Of a DNA stretch of 64,000 nt, positions 18,247 through 26,196 are shown in pieces. Origin of the DNA: CAZKNF01 sp964554105 (GTDB lineage: Bacteria; Bacteroidota; Rhodothermia; Rhodothermales; VXPQ01). Positions within the stretch are counted from its first letter, which is position 1; each line of letters starts with the position of its first letter. A model generated the notes under the pieces. It did no database searches, had not been told where the DNA came from, and saw only the letters and a program-made list of their open reading frames with translations. The translations under genes were made by a program, and so were the position numbers. The stretch covers positions 1 to 64,000 of the forward strand of contig CAZKNF010000003.1 in NCBI GenBank assembly GCA_964554105.1. Reading direction: 5' to 3'.

Positions 18247-18449
18247 AGCGTAGAAGATACTCGTGCGAGATTCTGAGTGGTAAAGATAGCGCGTTACGAG
18301 GTGGGCGCCAATCTTGCCGATGAGCGAAGGGGATCGTTACAGCTCAGCGTACTGGCGCGGTATCAACGAAGGTAGCGCAGCGTCTGGAGATCCATGACGG
18401 TCACCCTTACATTGCCGCGGACAGCGCAGGTGAACTGAATTCAGCGTTA

Positions 18450-19547
18450 ATGAAGCGTATAGCGATAATAGGCGTCGGACTCATCGGTGGATCGCTTGGG
18501 ATGGTCTGGAAGAAGCGTCTCAAGAGTATTCACGTCACGGGATTTGACAGTACCCGTGTTTTACAAACCGCAATGGACCGCGGAGCAATCGATGATCAGG
18601 CCGCCGAGATGGAAATCGCTGTACGTGATGCAGATCTCGTCGTATTGGCCTCCCCGCTCCGATCCATTGTAGCCTCCCTGGAAAAGATCGGTCCGCATCT
18701 CAAGGACGGTGCCATCGTCACCGATGTCGGGTCGGTGAAAAGTCCCGTTCTCGCACAGGCAGAAGCGGTCCTCCCCGAACGAATAGTTTTTGTAGGCGGG
18801 CATCCAATGGCGGGATCCGAGCATGCAGGTATCGAACATGCGGATGCGCTGCTTTTTGAGAATGCTACCTATGTACTCTGCCTGCCTTCCGAAACAGAAA
18901 GGTTCACGGAACAGCATCCACAATTTATCGAACTCATACAGGCGACTGGTGCGCGTCTCCTCCTGCTCGATCCGGAAAGGCACGATGCCATCGCTGCTAC
19001 GGTAAGTCACCTGCCTCAGCTTATTGCAGTCGCTCTGATGAACTTTGCCGCCGCGCGAAACAGCGATGATGACGCCTTCCTGAAGCTAGCTGCCGGCGGC
19101 TTCCGTGACATGACAAGAATAGCTTCCTCTCCCTTTTCATTGTGGCGCGACATCGTCCTCGCAAATACAGGACCTATTCTGGATGCGTTGGCAGGTTTTA
19201 CCTCCAGCCTGCAGCAGCTCAGAAACCGCATCGGCGCTGAAGCTCTCGACGATCTCGAATCCGCCTTCGAACTCGCACTTTCCACGCGAGAGTCCATCCC
19301 AAGTGACACCAAGGGTTTCCTTCACCCACTTTCCGATATTTATGTGTACGCTGAAGATCGACCTGGCGAGCTGCTTGCGATCACACAGATCCTTCACGAT
19401 GCTGCCCTAAACATCAAGGATCTCGAGTTGCTAAAGATTCGCGAGGGGACGGGTGGTGCATTTCGGATTGGTTTTAGCGACCAGCACGCGGCCGAAAAAG
19501 CCGTTGCTGCTCTTTCCGAGGCAGACTTCACGGCATATCGTCTTTGA
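18450..19547 (+). CDS. tyrA: Prephenate dehydrogenase with C-terminal ACT domain
   Basis: TyrA oxidises prephenate to 4-hydroxyphenylpyruvate in tyrosine synthesis. The NAD-binding loop GVGLIGGSLG is at residues 7-16, followed by DVGSVKSPV, GGHPMAGSEHAG and ATVSHLPQLIAVAL, the substrate-site signatures. The last about 70 residues (YVYAEDRPGELLAITQILHD) look like an ACT domain, which usually gives feedback control by tyrosine. Its 365 residues fit a monofunctional dehydrogenase plus ACT. No other aromatic pathway gene is adjacent. Confidence 0.94.
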   Translation: MKRIAIIGVGLIGGSLGMVWKKRLKSIHVTGFDSTRVLQTAMDRGAIDDQAAEMEIAVRDADLVVLASPLRSIVASLEKIGPHLKDGAIVTDVGSVKSPVLAQAEAVLPERIVFVGGHPMAGSEHAGIEHADALLFENATYVLCLPSETERFTEQHPQFIELIQATGARLLLLDPERHDAIAATVSHLPQLIAVALMNFAAARNSDDDAFLKLAAGGFRDMTRIASSPFSLWRDIVLANTGPILDALAGFTSSLQQLRNRIGAEALDDLESAFELALSTRESIPSDTKGFLHPLSDIYVYAEDRPGELLAITQILHDAALNIKDLELLKIREGTGGAFRIGFSDQHAAEKAVAALSEADFTAYRL

Positions 19548-19617
19548 TCGAGTGGCAATCACGCGGATTGCTTCTCGCGTGGATGCAGGTTATTATTCAA
19601 GCCTCGGGACGAGCAAC

Positions 19618-19623
19618 TATAAT
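19618..19623 (+). promoter_or_regulatory. Possible -10 element upstream of gcvT
   Basis: A perfect TATAAT lies 44 bases before the gcvT ATG in the 119-base gap after tyrA. No good -35 hexamer is found at 17 bases (attcaa). It could be a promoter for gcvT, but single hexamers also arise by chance. Confidence 0.3.
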
Positions 19624-19666
19624 TGCACCGCTTTCCATCCAGGAGCGGTTGTTTTGTTTATAGCGC

Positions 19667-20791
19667 ATGGACGTGAAGGAGAACGTAAAGAGGACGCCGC
19701 TCTACCATCGGCATATCGATCTAGGTGCTCGTATGGTTCCCTTCGCAGGATATCAGATGCCTATGCAATACGACGGCATCGTCAGCGAGCATCTCGCCGT
19801 CCGCCGGTCGGCCGGGCTCTTCGATGTGAGCCACATGGGTGAAATGTTCGTCACCGGCCCCCGTGCGTTGGATTTCATCCAAAATCTGGTGACGAACGAC
19901 GCAGCGCGCCTCGAGGACGGACGAGCGATGTACACGGTCATGTGCCGTGAGGATGGCGGCATCGTCGACGACTTGATCGTATACAGGTTCTCCGAAGAGG
20001 AGTACATGCTCGTCGTAAATGCCGCCAATCGTCAGAAAGATTTCGACTGGATGCTCCAGAATAACGCAGCTAAAGCTCACGTCGAGGATCGGTCAGAGCA
20101 GATTGCGCTGCTCGCGATTCAGGGGCCGATTGCCCTTTCAGTCGTCGAAGAGATTCTGGGCGCCTCACTTTCAGATTTGAAGTTTTACCATTTCAAACAG
20201 CTTCCTGCCGGGTCCTTCTTCGAGTCCCGCTTTACCGTGTTATCACACACCGGCTATACAGGTGAACCCGGCGTAGAGATCTATGCCGATGCCGAAAAGG
20301 CGCCGAGAATCTGGGATGCCCTCCGTGAAGCGGGAAAGGATCGGGGAGTCCTGCCTGCAGGACTGGGCGCACGTGATACTCTGCGAATCGAAGCCGGATA
20401 CTGCCTCTACGGAAGCGATATCACGGACGAGACGAACCCTTTGGAGGCCGGTCTCGGCTGGATAACGAAGCTCCAAAAGGACGATTTCGTAGGAAAAGAC
20501 GCACTTACTAGCATACAGGAAAAGGGTACCGAACGGAAGCTCGTAGGGTTTGTCATGCAGGAGCGAGGTATTCCGCGATCCGGATATCCAATTCTGGACG
20601 AATCGGGAGCTAAGATCGGCGTCGTTACGAGTGGTACTCAGTCTCCCCTCCTCAAGCAGGGAATCGGCCTCGGCTACGTACCGAACGAACGGAACTACAC
20701 AACCTCAGGAAGTCAATTTTGGATTTCAGTTCGTGATAATCCGTACTTGGCCGAAAATGTGAAGCCGCCGTTCCATACTAAGCGAGATTGA
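19667..20791 (+). CDS. gcvT: Glycine cleavage system T protein (aminomethyltransferase)
   Basis: GcvT transfers the methylene group from the aminomethyl-lipoyl H protein to tetrahydrofolate. The 374-residue product opens with RTPLYHRHIDLGARMVPFAG and shows GLFDVSHMGEM, the folate-site region, LGARDTLRIEAGYCLYGSDI and the C-terminal GxGYV barrel segment (IGLGYVPNE). Length and motifs fit GcvT rather than YgfZ. gcvH and gcvP are not adjacent, so the system is split in this genome. Confidence 0.96.
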   Translation: MDVKENVKRTPLYHRHIDLGARMVPFAGYQMPMQYDGIVSEHLAVRRSAGLFDVSHMGEMFVTGPRALDFIQNLVTNDAARLEDGRAMYTVMCREDGGIVDDLIVYRFSEEEYMLVVNAANRQKDFDWMLQNNAAKAHVEDRSEQIALLAIQGPIALSVVEEILGASLSDLKFYHFKQLPAGSFFESRFTVLSHTGYTGEPGVEIYADAEKAPRIWDALREAGKDRGVLPAGLGARDTLRIEAGYCLYGSDITDETNPLEAGLGWITKLQKDDFVGKDALTSIQEKGTERKLVGFVMQERGIPRSGYPILDESGAKIGVVTSGTQSPLLKQGIGLGYVPNERNYTTSGSQFWISVRDNPYLAENVKPPFHTKRD

Positions 20792-20879
20792 CCGCGCACA
20801 GAACGACGCTTGTGGCCTGCTCGAATCGTTTGACGTACGGGCTTCCAGTCCCACAGAATTAACGCCAACCCCTGAAACA

Positions 20880-21668
20880 ATGAACATCGAGGTCTTCTTA
20901 ACCAGTTCGGTTGTTAGTGAGGAGGATGTAAAGGATCGGACGGTCGTCGTAATCGATGCCCTCCGCGCCTGTTCGACCATTATAACCGCATTGAACAATG
21001 GCGCCCGCGCCGTCGTCCCCGTCGCCGACATGGCACAGGCCGGCAAGATAGCCACGAATCTCGATCAGCAGAGCTATCTGCTCGGTGGCGAGCGTTCGGG
21101 AGAGAAGATCGATGGCTACCACTTGGGCAACTCGCCGCTGGAGTATACTGGAGACAAAGTTAGTGACCGTACGATAATTTTCAACACGACGAACGGAACA
21201 GTAGCTATCGACCAAGCGCGACCGGCGGAACATCTCCTCATCGGCTCATTCTTAAATGCCGGTCGAGTCGTCGAATTCATCGAGGAGGTCGGAGACGACC
21301 TCACGATTGTTTGTGCAGGGTGGAGAAATCGCGTGTCGCTCGAGGATACACTCTGCGCCGGCCTCATGCTATACCGGCTCTGGAATGGCGTCGAGCCGGC
21401 GTCCGTTTCCGATGGCGCGCACATCGCATTTACGCAGTATCTTCACGATCGTGAGAGTATGGCAGCCGCCATTCGCCGTTGCAATCACGCACAGTGGCTC
21501 ACCGGCCGAGGATACAGCGACGACGTCGACTACTGCCTACAGGTGGACGCGCTTCCCGTGCTTCCGTATTATTTAGATAGTCGTCTCATACTTTACGACA
21601 ATGAACACTCGCCGTCCGTAACAGGAATGAGCCGTTTGAGATCGCCATCGCAGTTCTATCCCTTATAA
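20880..21668 (+). CDS. 2-phosphosulfolactate phosphatase family protein (ComB)
   Basis: The 262-residue protein matches the ComB family: VVVIDALRACSTI near residue 24, LGGERSGEKIDGYHLGNSP, FNTTNGTVAI and VCAGWRNRVSLEDTLCAG. ComB removes phosphate from 2-phosphosulfolactate in coenzyme M synthesis of methanogens, but homologues are widespread in bacteria that do not make coenzyme M. There they may act in sulfolactate metabolism or on another phosphate ester. It sits alone 88 bases after gcvT. The family call is firm; the substrate is not. Confidence 0.85.
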   Translation: MNIEVFLTSSVVSEEDVKDRTVVVIDALRACSTIITALNNGARAVVPVADMAQAGKIATNLDQQSYLLGGERSGEKIDGYHLGNSPLEYTGDKVSDRTIIFNTTNGTVAIDQARPAEHLLIGSFLNAGRVVEFIEEVGDDLTIVCAGWRNRVSLEDTLCAGLMLYRLWNGVEPASVSDGAHIAFTQYLHDRESMAAAIRRCNHAQWLTGRGYSDDVDYCLQVDALPVLPYYLDSRLILYDNEHSPSVTGMSRLRSPSQFYPL

Positions 21669-21828
21669 ATTTGCGTTGATAGCTTACACATCTGCCTCTC
21701 TAAGCCTGTCCAACTGGCTTTAACTTGCCTTACACCCGCCCAGGGGCAAGAATGCTGGTACGGCTGCCTTCTACCCGGCGGAGCGTACCCTTCATGGATT
21801 AAGCCGCAGTTTAGCTTAACTTACGCGT

Positions 21829-24339
21829 ATGGCTTCCTCCAAGGTATCCAAGAGGCGTCGTCGGCGCTCGAAATCCAAGAACGGATCGCTCGTCTCCACC
21901 GGCCGGAAAACGGAGGTGCTGGGACTTATACTGATGGTACTCGCCGTCCTTCTTGGGCTTGCATTCTTGACGTACGATCCAGGCGACGATGCGATCGCTC
22001 GCGCGTTTACATTTGCAGACGCACTGGATCCAGGAAACAACCGTGCAATGAATGCGCTGGGGCTTGTCGGCGCCGTGCTGGCTCACGCCATGGTCCCCGG
22101 TTTCCTCGGGTACACGGTCCTCCTTCTGACCGGACTACTCTTCGGATGGGGCTATGTCTTTTTTCGTCGGCGAACGCCTGTATATCTTCCGCTCGTCAGC
22201 GTTCTAACACTTCTCGCCACTTTTACGCTCGCCTGCGTTTTCGGTTGGATTACACTCGTCTTCAATGCCGACTTAATGCTCTGGAGCGGCACGGTCGGCG
22301 TCGGAGTAGCCGGCTGGATGGAGAGGGTGTTCGGTACGGTGGGTTCGGCGTTGCTTCAGGTTCTTGTCCTTTCCGTCACGTCGCTACTTCTTATCGATCA
22401 CGACATACAACGAACGATGGACCGCGTTGAGGAATGGCTTCACACGTCGGGACGTTCTATTGGCGGATGGATGGCGGTAACTGCCGATCGATATACTTCC
22501 TGGCGTGAGGAGCGAAGTGCACTTATTGAACAGAAGAACGAAGCCCGTCGCCGACGTGAAAATGGGCCTGACACCCCTCCGCCGAAACCGGCACAGGGCG
22601 AATCAGGCGACGTCAGGAAAGCAGAAACAAGCGATGCCGTACCTGCAAAGGATTTCCCGTCCGCCGAGCCACGGAAAACCAGCGTTAACGATTTATTCCG
22701 AAATAACGCGTCTCCGTCTAAACCCGCCGGCATTCCCTCCTCTGCGACCCAGCAGAGTAAGGAGCCGGAGATGCACGTCCAGGCGCGCATCGAGGAAGAA
22801 AAAGCTGAGTCGGTCTCCCGATCCGGCGATATTCCAAAGGACGGCGTATCCCGCAGGTATGCCTTCCCGCCGATTCAGCTACTGGATGAAAGGGATACGA
22901 CGCAGGTGCACGTCGACTATGACGAGCTTGAGGAGAATAAGCGCATTCTGCTCGACAAGCTGGAAACACACAACGTGGAGATTGCGAGCATCAACGCAAT
23001 CGTCGGTCCTACCGTGACCCTCTACGAGCTGACACCTGCACCTGGCATCAAGATCAGTCGAATCACGGCTCTTGAGGATGATCTGGCTATGGCAACCGCC
23101 GCCCGCGGGATACGCATGATTGCCCCAATTCCGGGGAAATCAGCTGTTGGAGTGGAAATTCCGAATCGGCACCGTGAGCTAGTTCCGATCAGCGACATCA
23201 TTGGTACAGCGAGATTCCGCGACGCCAAAATGGAGCTGCCGATTCCAATCGGCAAGACTATTGAAGGTGAGGTCTTCATGCAGGACCTTACGAAACTGCC
23301 TCACCTCCTGATCGCCGGCGCCACCGGTTCAGGTAAATCCGTAGGCCTCAATGCTTTAATCGCCGGCCTTCTTTATGCTTGCCATCCGGCGAATCTGAAG
23401 TTTGTGATGATCGATCCCAAAAAGATCGAACTTCAGCAGTATCGGCATGTCGTGGATCATTACGTGGCAATGCCGGAGAGCGGTCAGGATCCTATAATCA
23501 CTGATTTCGCCGAAGCGCTCGACGTGCTGAAGAGCTGCGAGCGCGAGATGGAGAATCGCTACGATTTGCTCTCGCAGGCAAGCGTACGAGGGTTGAAGGA
23601 GTACAACAAGAAGCTCCAGGAAGGACGTCTCCCGGAAAAGGACGGATTTCATCATCTCCCCTACATTGTCGTCATCGTCGATGAGCTCGCCGATCTCATG
23701 ATGACAGCGGGCAAGGATATCGAGGGGCCTATTGCACGCCTGGCCCAGATGGCACGCGCCGTCGGGATCCATCTCGTTCTCGCTACCCAGCGGCCCTCCG
23801 TGGATGTCATCACAGGCCTGATTAAAGCAAATTTCCCTGCACGAATCGCATATCAGGTCGCATCCAAGATCGATTCCCGCACCATACTCGACCAGAACGG
23901 TGCGCAGGGACTCGTGGGAAACGGGGACCTACTCTACATGATGGGAAGTCGAATCATACGTCTCCAGGGCCCATTTGTAAGCGTCGAAGAGGTCGATCGC
24001 ATCGTAGATCACATAGCGGCCCAGCGAGGCACCGGACCGTACCTCCTCCCTCCCTCCGGAGATACCGAAAGTCCAGGCGAAATACTTGGCGTCGAGGAAA
24101 CCGACGACCTTTTTGGGGATGCAGCTCGAATTATCGTCCGCAGTCAACAGGGTTCCGTCTCCCTTCTTCAGCGCAAGCTTTCAGTAGGCTACACGCGGGC
24201 CGCACGAATCGTCGACCAGTTAGAAGAAGCCGGCATCGTCGGTCCGTTCGTTGGGTCGAAGGCGCGTGACGTCCTCGTCGAATCTGAAGTGCAGCTGGAC
24301 GATCTGTTGAAAGCCCAGTCAGAAGCCAGCAGCGGGTAG
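21829..24339 (+). CDS. ftsK: DNA translocase FtsK/SpoIIIE
   Basis: This 836-residue protein couples chromosome segregation to division. Four hydrophobic segments in the first about 190 residues anchor it in the membrane, followed by a charged Pro/Glu linker (about 225-340). The motor domain begins near YAFPPIQLLDE and contains KLPHLLIAGATGSGKS with Walker A near residue 496, FVMIDPKKIEL, the Walker B region VVIVDELADLMM and LATQRPSVDVITG. The final about 65 residues form the winged-helix gamma domain that reads KOPS-like sites (LLQRKLSVGYTRAARIVDQLE). purK follows after nine bases. Confidence 0.96.
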   Translation: MASSKVSKRRRRRSKSKNGSLVSTGRKTEVLGLILMVLAVLLGLAFLTYDPGDDAIARAFTFADALDPGNNRAMNALGLVGAVLAHAMVPGFLGYTVLLLTGLLFGWGYVFFRRRTPVYLPLVSVLTLLATFTLACVFGWITLVFNADLMLWSGTVGVGVAGWMERVFGTVGSALLQVLVLSVTSLLLIDHDIQRTMDRVEEWLHTSGRSIGGWMAVTADRYTSWREERSALIEQKNEARRRRENGPDTPPPKPAQGESGDVRKAETSDAVPAKDFPSAEPRKTSVNDLFRNNASPSKPAGIPSSATQQSKEPEMHVQARIEEEKAESVSRSGDIPKDGVSRRYAFPPIQLLDERDTTQVHVDYDELEENKRILLDKLETHNVEIASINAIVGPTVTLYELTPAPGIKISRITALEDDLAMATAARGIRMIAPIPGKSAVGVEIPNRHRELVPISDIIGTARFRDAKMELPIPIGKTIEGEVFMQDLTKLPHLLIAGATGSGKSVGLNALIAGLLYACHPANLKFVMIDPKKIELQQYRHVVDHYVAMPESGQDPIITDFAEALDVLKSCEREMENRYDLLSQASVRGLKEYNKKLQEGRLPEKDGFHHLPYIVVIVDELADLMMTAGKDIEGPIARLAQMARAVGIHLVLATQRPSVDVITGLIKANFPARIAYQVASKIDSRTILDQNGAQGLVGNGDLLYMMGSRIIRLQGPFVSVEEVDRIVDHIAAQRGTGPYLLPPSGDTESPGEILGVEETDDLFGDAARIIVRSQQGSVSLLQRKLSVGYTRAARIVDQLEEAGIVGPFVGSKARDVLVESEVQLDDLLKAQSEASSG

Positions 24340-24348
24340 GTACGACGC

Positions 24349-25497
24349 ATGGTTGAGGATGCATTCGAAACATTTCCCGTCGTTGGTATTCTCGGGGGCG
24401 GCCAGCTGGGCAGAATGATGGCCATCGCGGCCATCCAGAGAGGAATCAACGTGCGTTTCCTTGCGCCAAAACCCTCCGGGGCCATAGCTGGTCTTGGTGA
24501 ATCCCAGATCGGCGACTGGGAAGATGAACACGTCCTGCGCCTGTGGTCGGACGGTCTTTCCGTCATCACCGTCGAAAGCGAGTGGGCACCTGCGGAAGCC
24601 GCCGAAATAGCCGTCAAGGGCTCGATCCCCGTGTGGCCATCACCCCACACACTCGATCTCATTCGCCATAAGGGTCGGCAAAAAACGCACTTAGCTGATG
24701 CCGGGCTACCAGTTCCTGAATTTAAGAATTGTCTATCGATCGAAGAGGCGCTTGGCGCCGCAGCTGGCTTCGGCTATCCCGTTCTGCTGAAGCAGTATGT
24801 GCGATCCTATGACGGCTACGGAAATGCGACGGTGAATTCTGATGACGAGCTGAGACGGGCATGGCGAGAACTCGCCGCTCAAGACGGGCTGATGGTCGAG
24901 GCCTTCGTGGATTTTATGCAGGAATGTTCAGTTCTAATCGCACGTCGTCCAGGTGGTCAGTATGTGATCTATCCCGTTGCATACACGGAGCAAAGAGATC
25001 ATCGCTGCCATGCGGTGATAGCGCCCGTCGAAGCCGACCCAAGCGTGATTGCAGAGGCCTGCCGGGTTGGGCTGGCGGCGGTCGAATCAGTGGGAGGGGT
25101 TGGACTCACCGCCGTAGAACTCTTCCACCTGCCAGATGGCCAGGTGCTTATTAACGAGCTCGCGCCGCGTCCCCACAACACCGGGCACTATTCAATTGAG
25201 GGATGCTACACGTCGCAGTTCGAAAATCACGTCCGTGCCATACTCGATTTGCCCCTCGGAAGTGCGGGTATGCGCGAACCGGTTTCGGCAATGGTAAACG
25301 TGCTTGGCCAGCGTGACGGCGTTTCCCGTCCCGCCGGACTTCGACAGGCCCTCGATATCACCGGTGCCGCCGTGCACGTGTACGCGAAGTCGGATGTTCG
25401 CCCGAAACGAAAGATGGGCCATGTCACCGTCTGCGGCCATCAGCGGGAGGAAGTCCGTCGGCGGGCGGAGACGGCAGCGGCCCAGCTACAGTTTTGA
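24349..25497 (+). CDS. purK: N5-carboxyaminoimidazole ribonucleotide synthase
   Basis: PurK makes N5-CAIR from AIR, bicarbonate and ATP in purine synthesis. It has the ATP-grasp family start VVGILGGGQLGRMMAIAA, followed by TVESEWAPAEAAE, GFGYPVLLKQYVRSYDGYGN and the C-terminal NELAPRPHNTGHYSIEGC, a PurK signature. Length is 382 residues, as usual. The start ATG at 24349 is nine bases beyond ftsK. purE follows 103 bases downstream, so the two-step bacterial route is complete here. Confidence 0.96.
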   Translation: MVEDAFETFPVVGILGGGQLGRMMAIAAIQRGINVRFLAPKPSGAIAGLGESQIGDWEDEHVLRLWSDGLSVITVESEWAPAEAAEIAVKGSIPVWPSPHTLDLIRHKGRQKTHLADAGLPVPEFKNCLSIEEALGAAAGFGYPVLLKQYVRSYDGYGNATVNSDDELRRAWRELAAQDGLMVEAFVDFMQECSVLIARRPGGQYVIYPVAYTEQRDHRCHAVIAPVEADPSVIAEACRVGLAAVESVGGVGLTAVELFHLPDGQVLINELAPRPHNTGHYSIEGCYTSQFENHVRAILDLPLGSAGMREPVSAMVNVLGQRDGVSRPAGLRQALDITGAAVHVYAKSDVRPKRKMGHVTVCGHQREEVRRRAETAAAQLQF

Positions 25498-25600
25498 TTC
25501 CGCGGTTTCGGCGGATCCAGAGCCGTATCCAGATCCGCCCCCCGCCAGGTCCGTATCATAATGACGTTCTCGCCCTACAGGTTTACGTATACTCTACGAC

Positions 25601-26107
25601 ATGCATCACGAACATCCTCTGGTCGCAATTGCGATGGGCTCCGAATCGGATCTCCCTACCATGGAAGGCGCGGCTGAGATTATGCGGAAGTTTGAAGTGC
25701 CATTCGAAAGCCGCGTGCTGTCTGCCCATCGCACCCCCCAAGCGATGGCAGAGTACGGTCGGACGGCCCACGAGCGAGGGATCCGTGTAGTCATCGCCGG
25801 AGCTGGAGGTGCTGCACACCTGCCTGGAATGCTTGCCTCCTACACACCATTACCTGTGATCGGCGTGCCCGTCGCGACACGAAACCTGAAAGGCATTGAT
25901 TCGCTCCTTTCCATTGTTCAGATGCCTCGAGGTGTGCCAGTCGCCACTGTCGCGATAGGAAACTCCACGAATGCAGGAATACTCGCCGTACAAATCATCG
26001 CCTCGGCGGACTCGTCATTGCTCGAGAAAGTGCTCGCCTACAAGGCAGAACTCGTCACCAGGGTCGAGGAAATGGACGCGAACGTGCAGGAAAAACTGCA
26101 TGCATGA
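25601..26107 (+). CDS. purE: N5-carboxyaminoimidazole ribonucleotide mutase
   Basis: PurE class I moves the carboxyl group of N5-CAIR to give CAIR. The 168 residues show GSESDLPTMEGAAEIM, VLSAHRTPQAM with the catalytic histidine, VIAGAGGAAHLPGMLAS and LPVIGVPV, covering the whole family. The presence of purK just upstream supports class I, not the class II enzyme that uses CO2 directly. Confidence 0.96.
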   Translation: MHHEHPLVAIAMGSESDLPTMEGAAEIMRKFEVPFESRVLSAHRTPQAMAEYGRTAHERGIRVVIAGAGGAAHLPGMLASYTPLPVIGVPVATRNLKGIDSLLSIVQMPRGVPVATVAIGNSTNAGILAVQIIASADSSLLEKVLAYKAELVTRVEEMDANVQEKLHA

Positions 26108-26196
26108 ATCAAGCCGAGATTGGCAGCATCGAATTTCCGCAGATTCCTCCAGTCTTAATGTCAGCCCGACTCGCTCGCGCCGTGCGATCAGACATG

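Noticed and set aside
19548..19666. Glycine riboswitch before gcvT
   Set aside because: The conserved glycine-aptamer core segments are absent from the short leader.
21727..21819. Terminator or riboswitch before ftsK
   Set aside because: Only short imperfect stems (cttgcc/ggcaag; ttaagc/gcttaa) occur, with no T-run and no known aptamer pattern.
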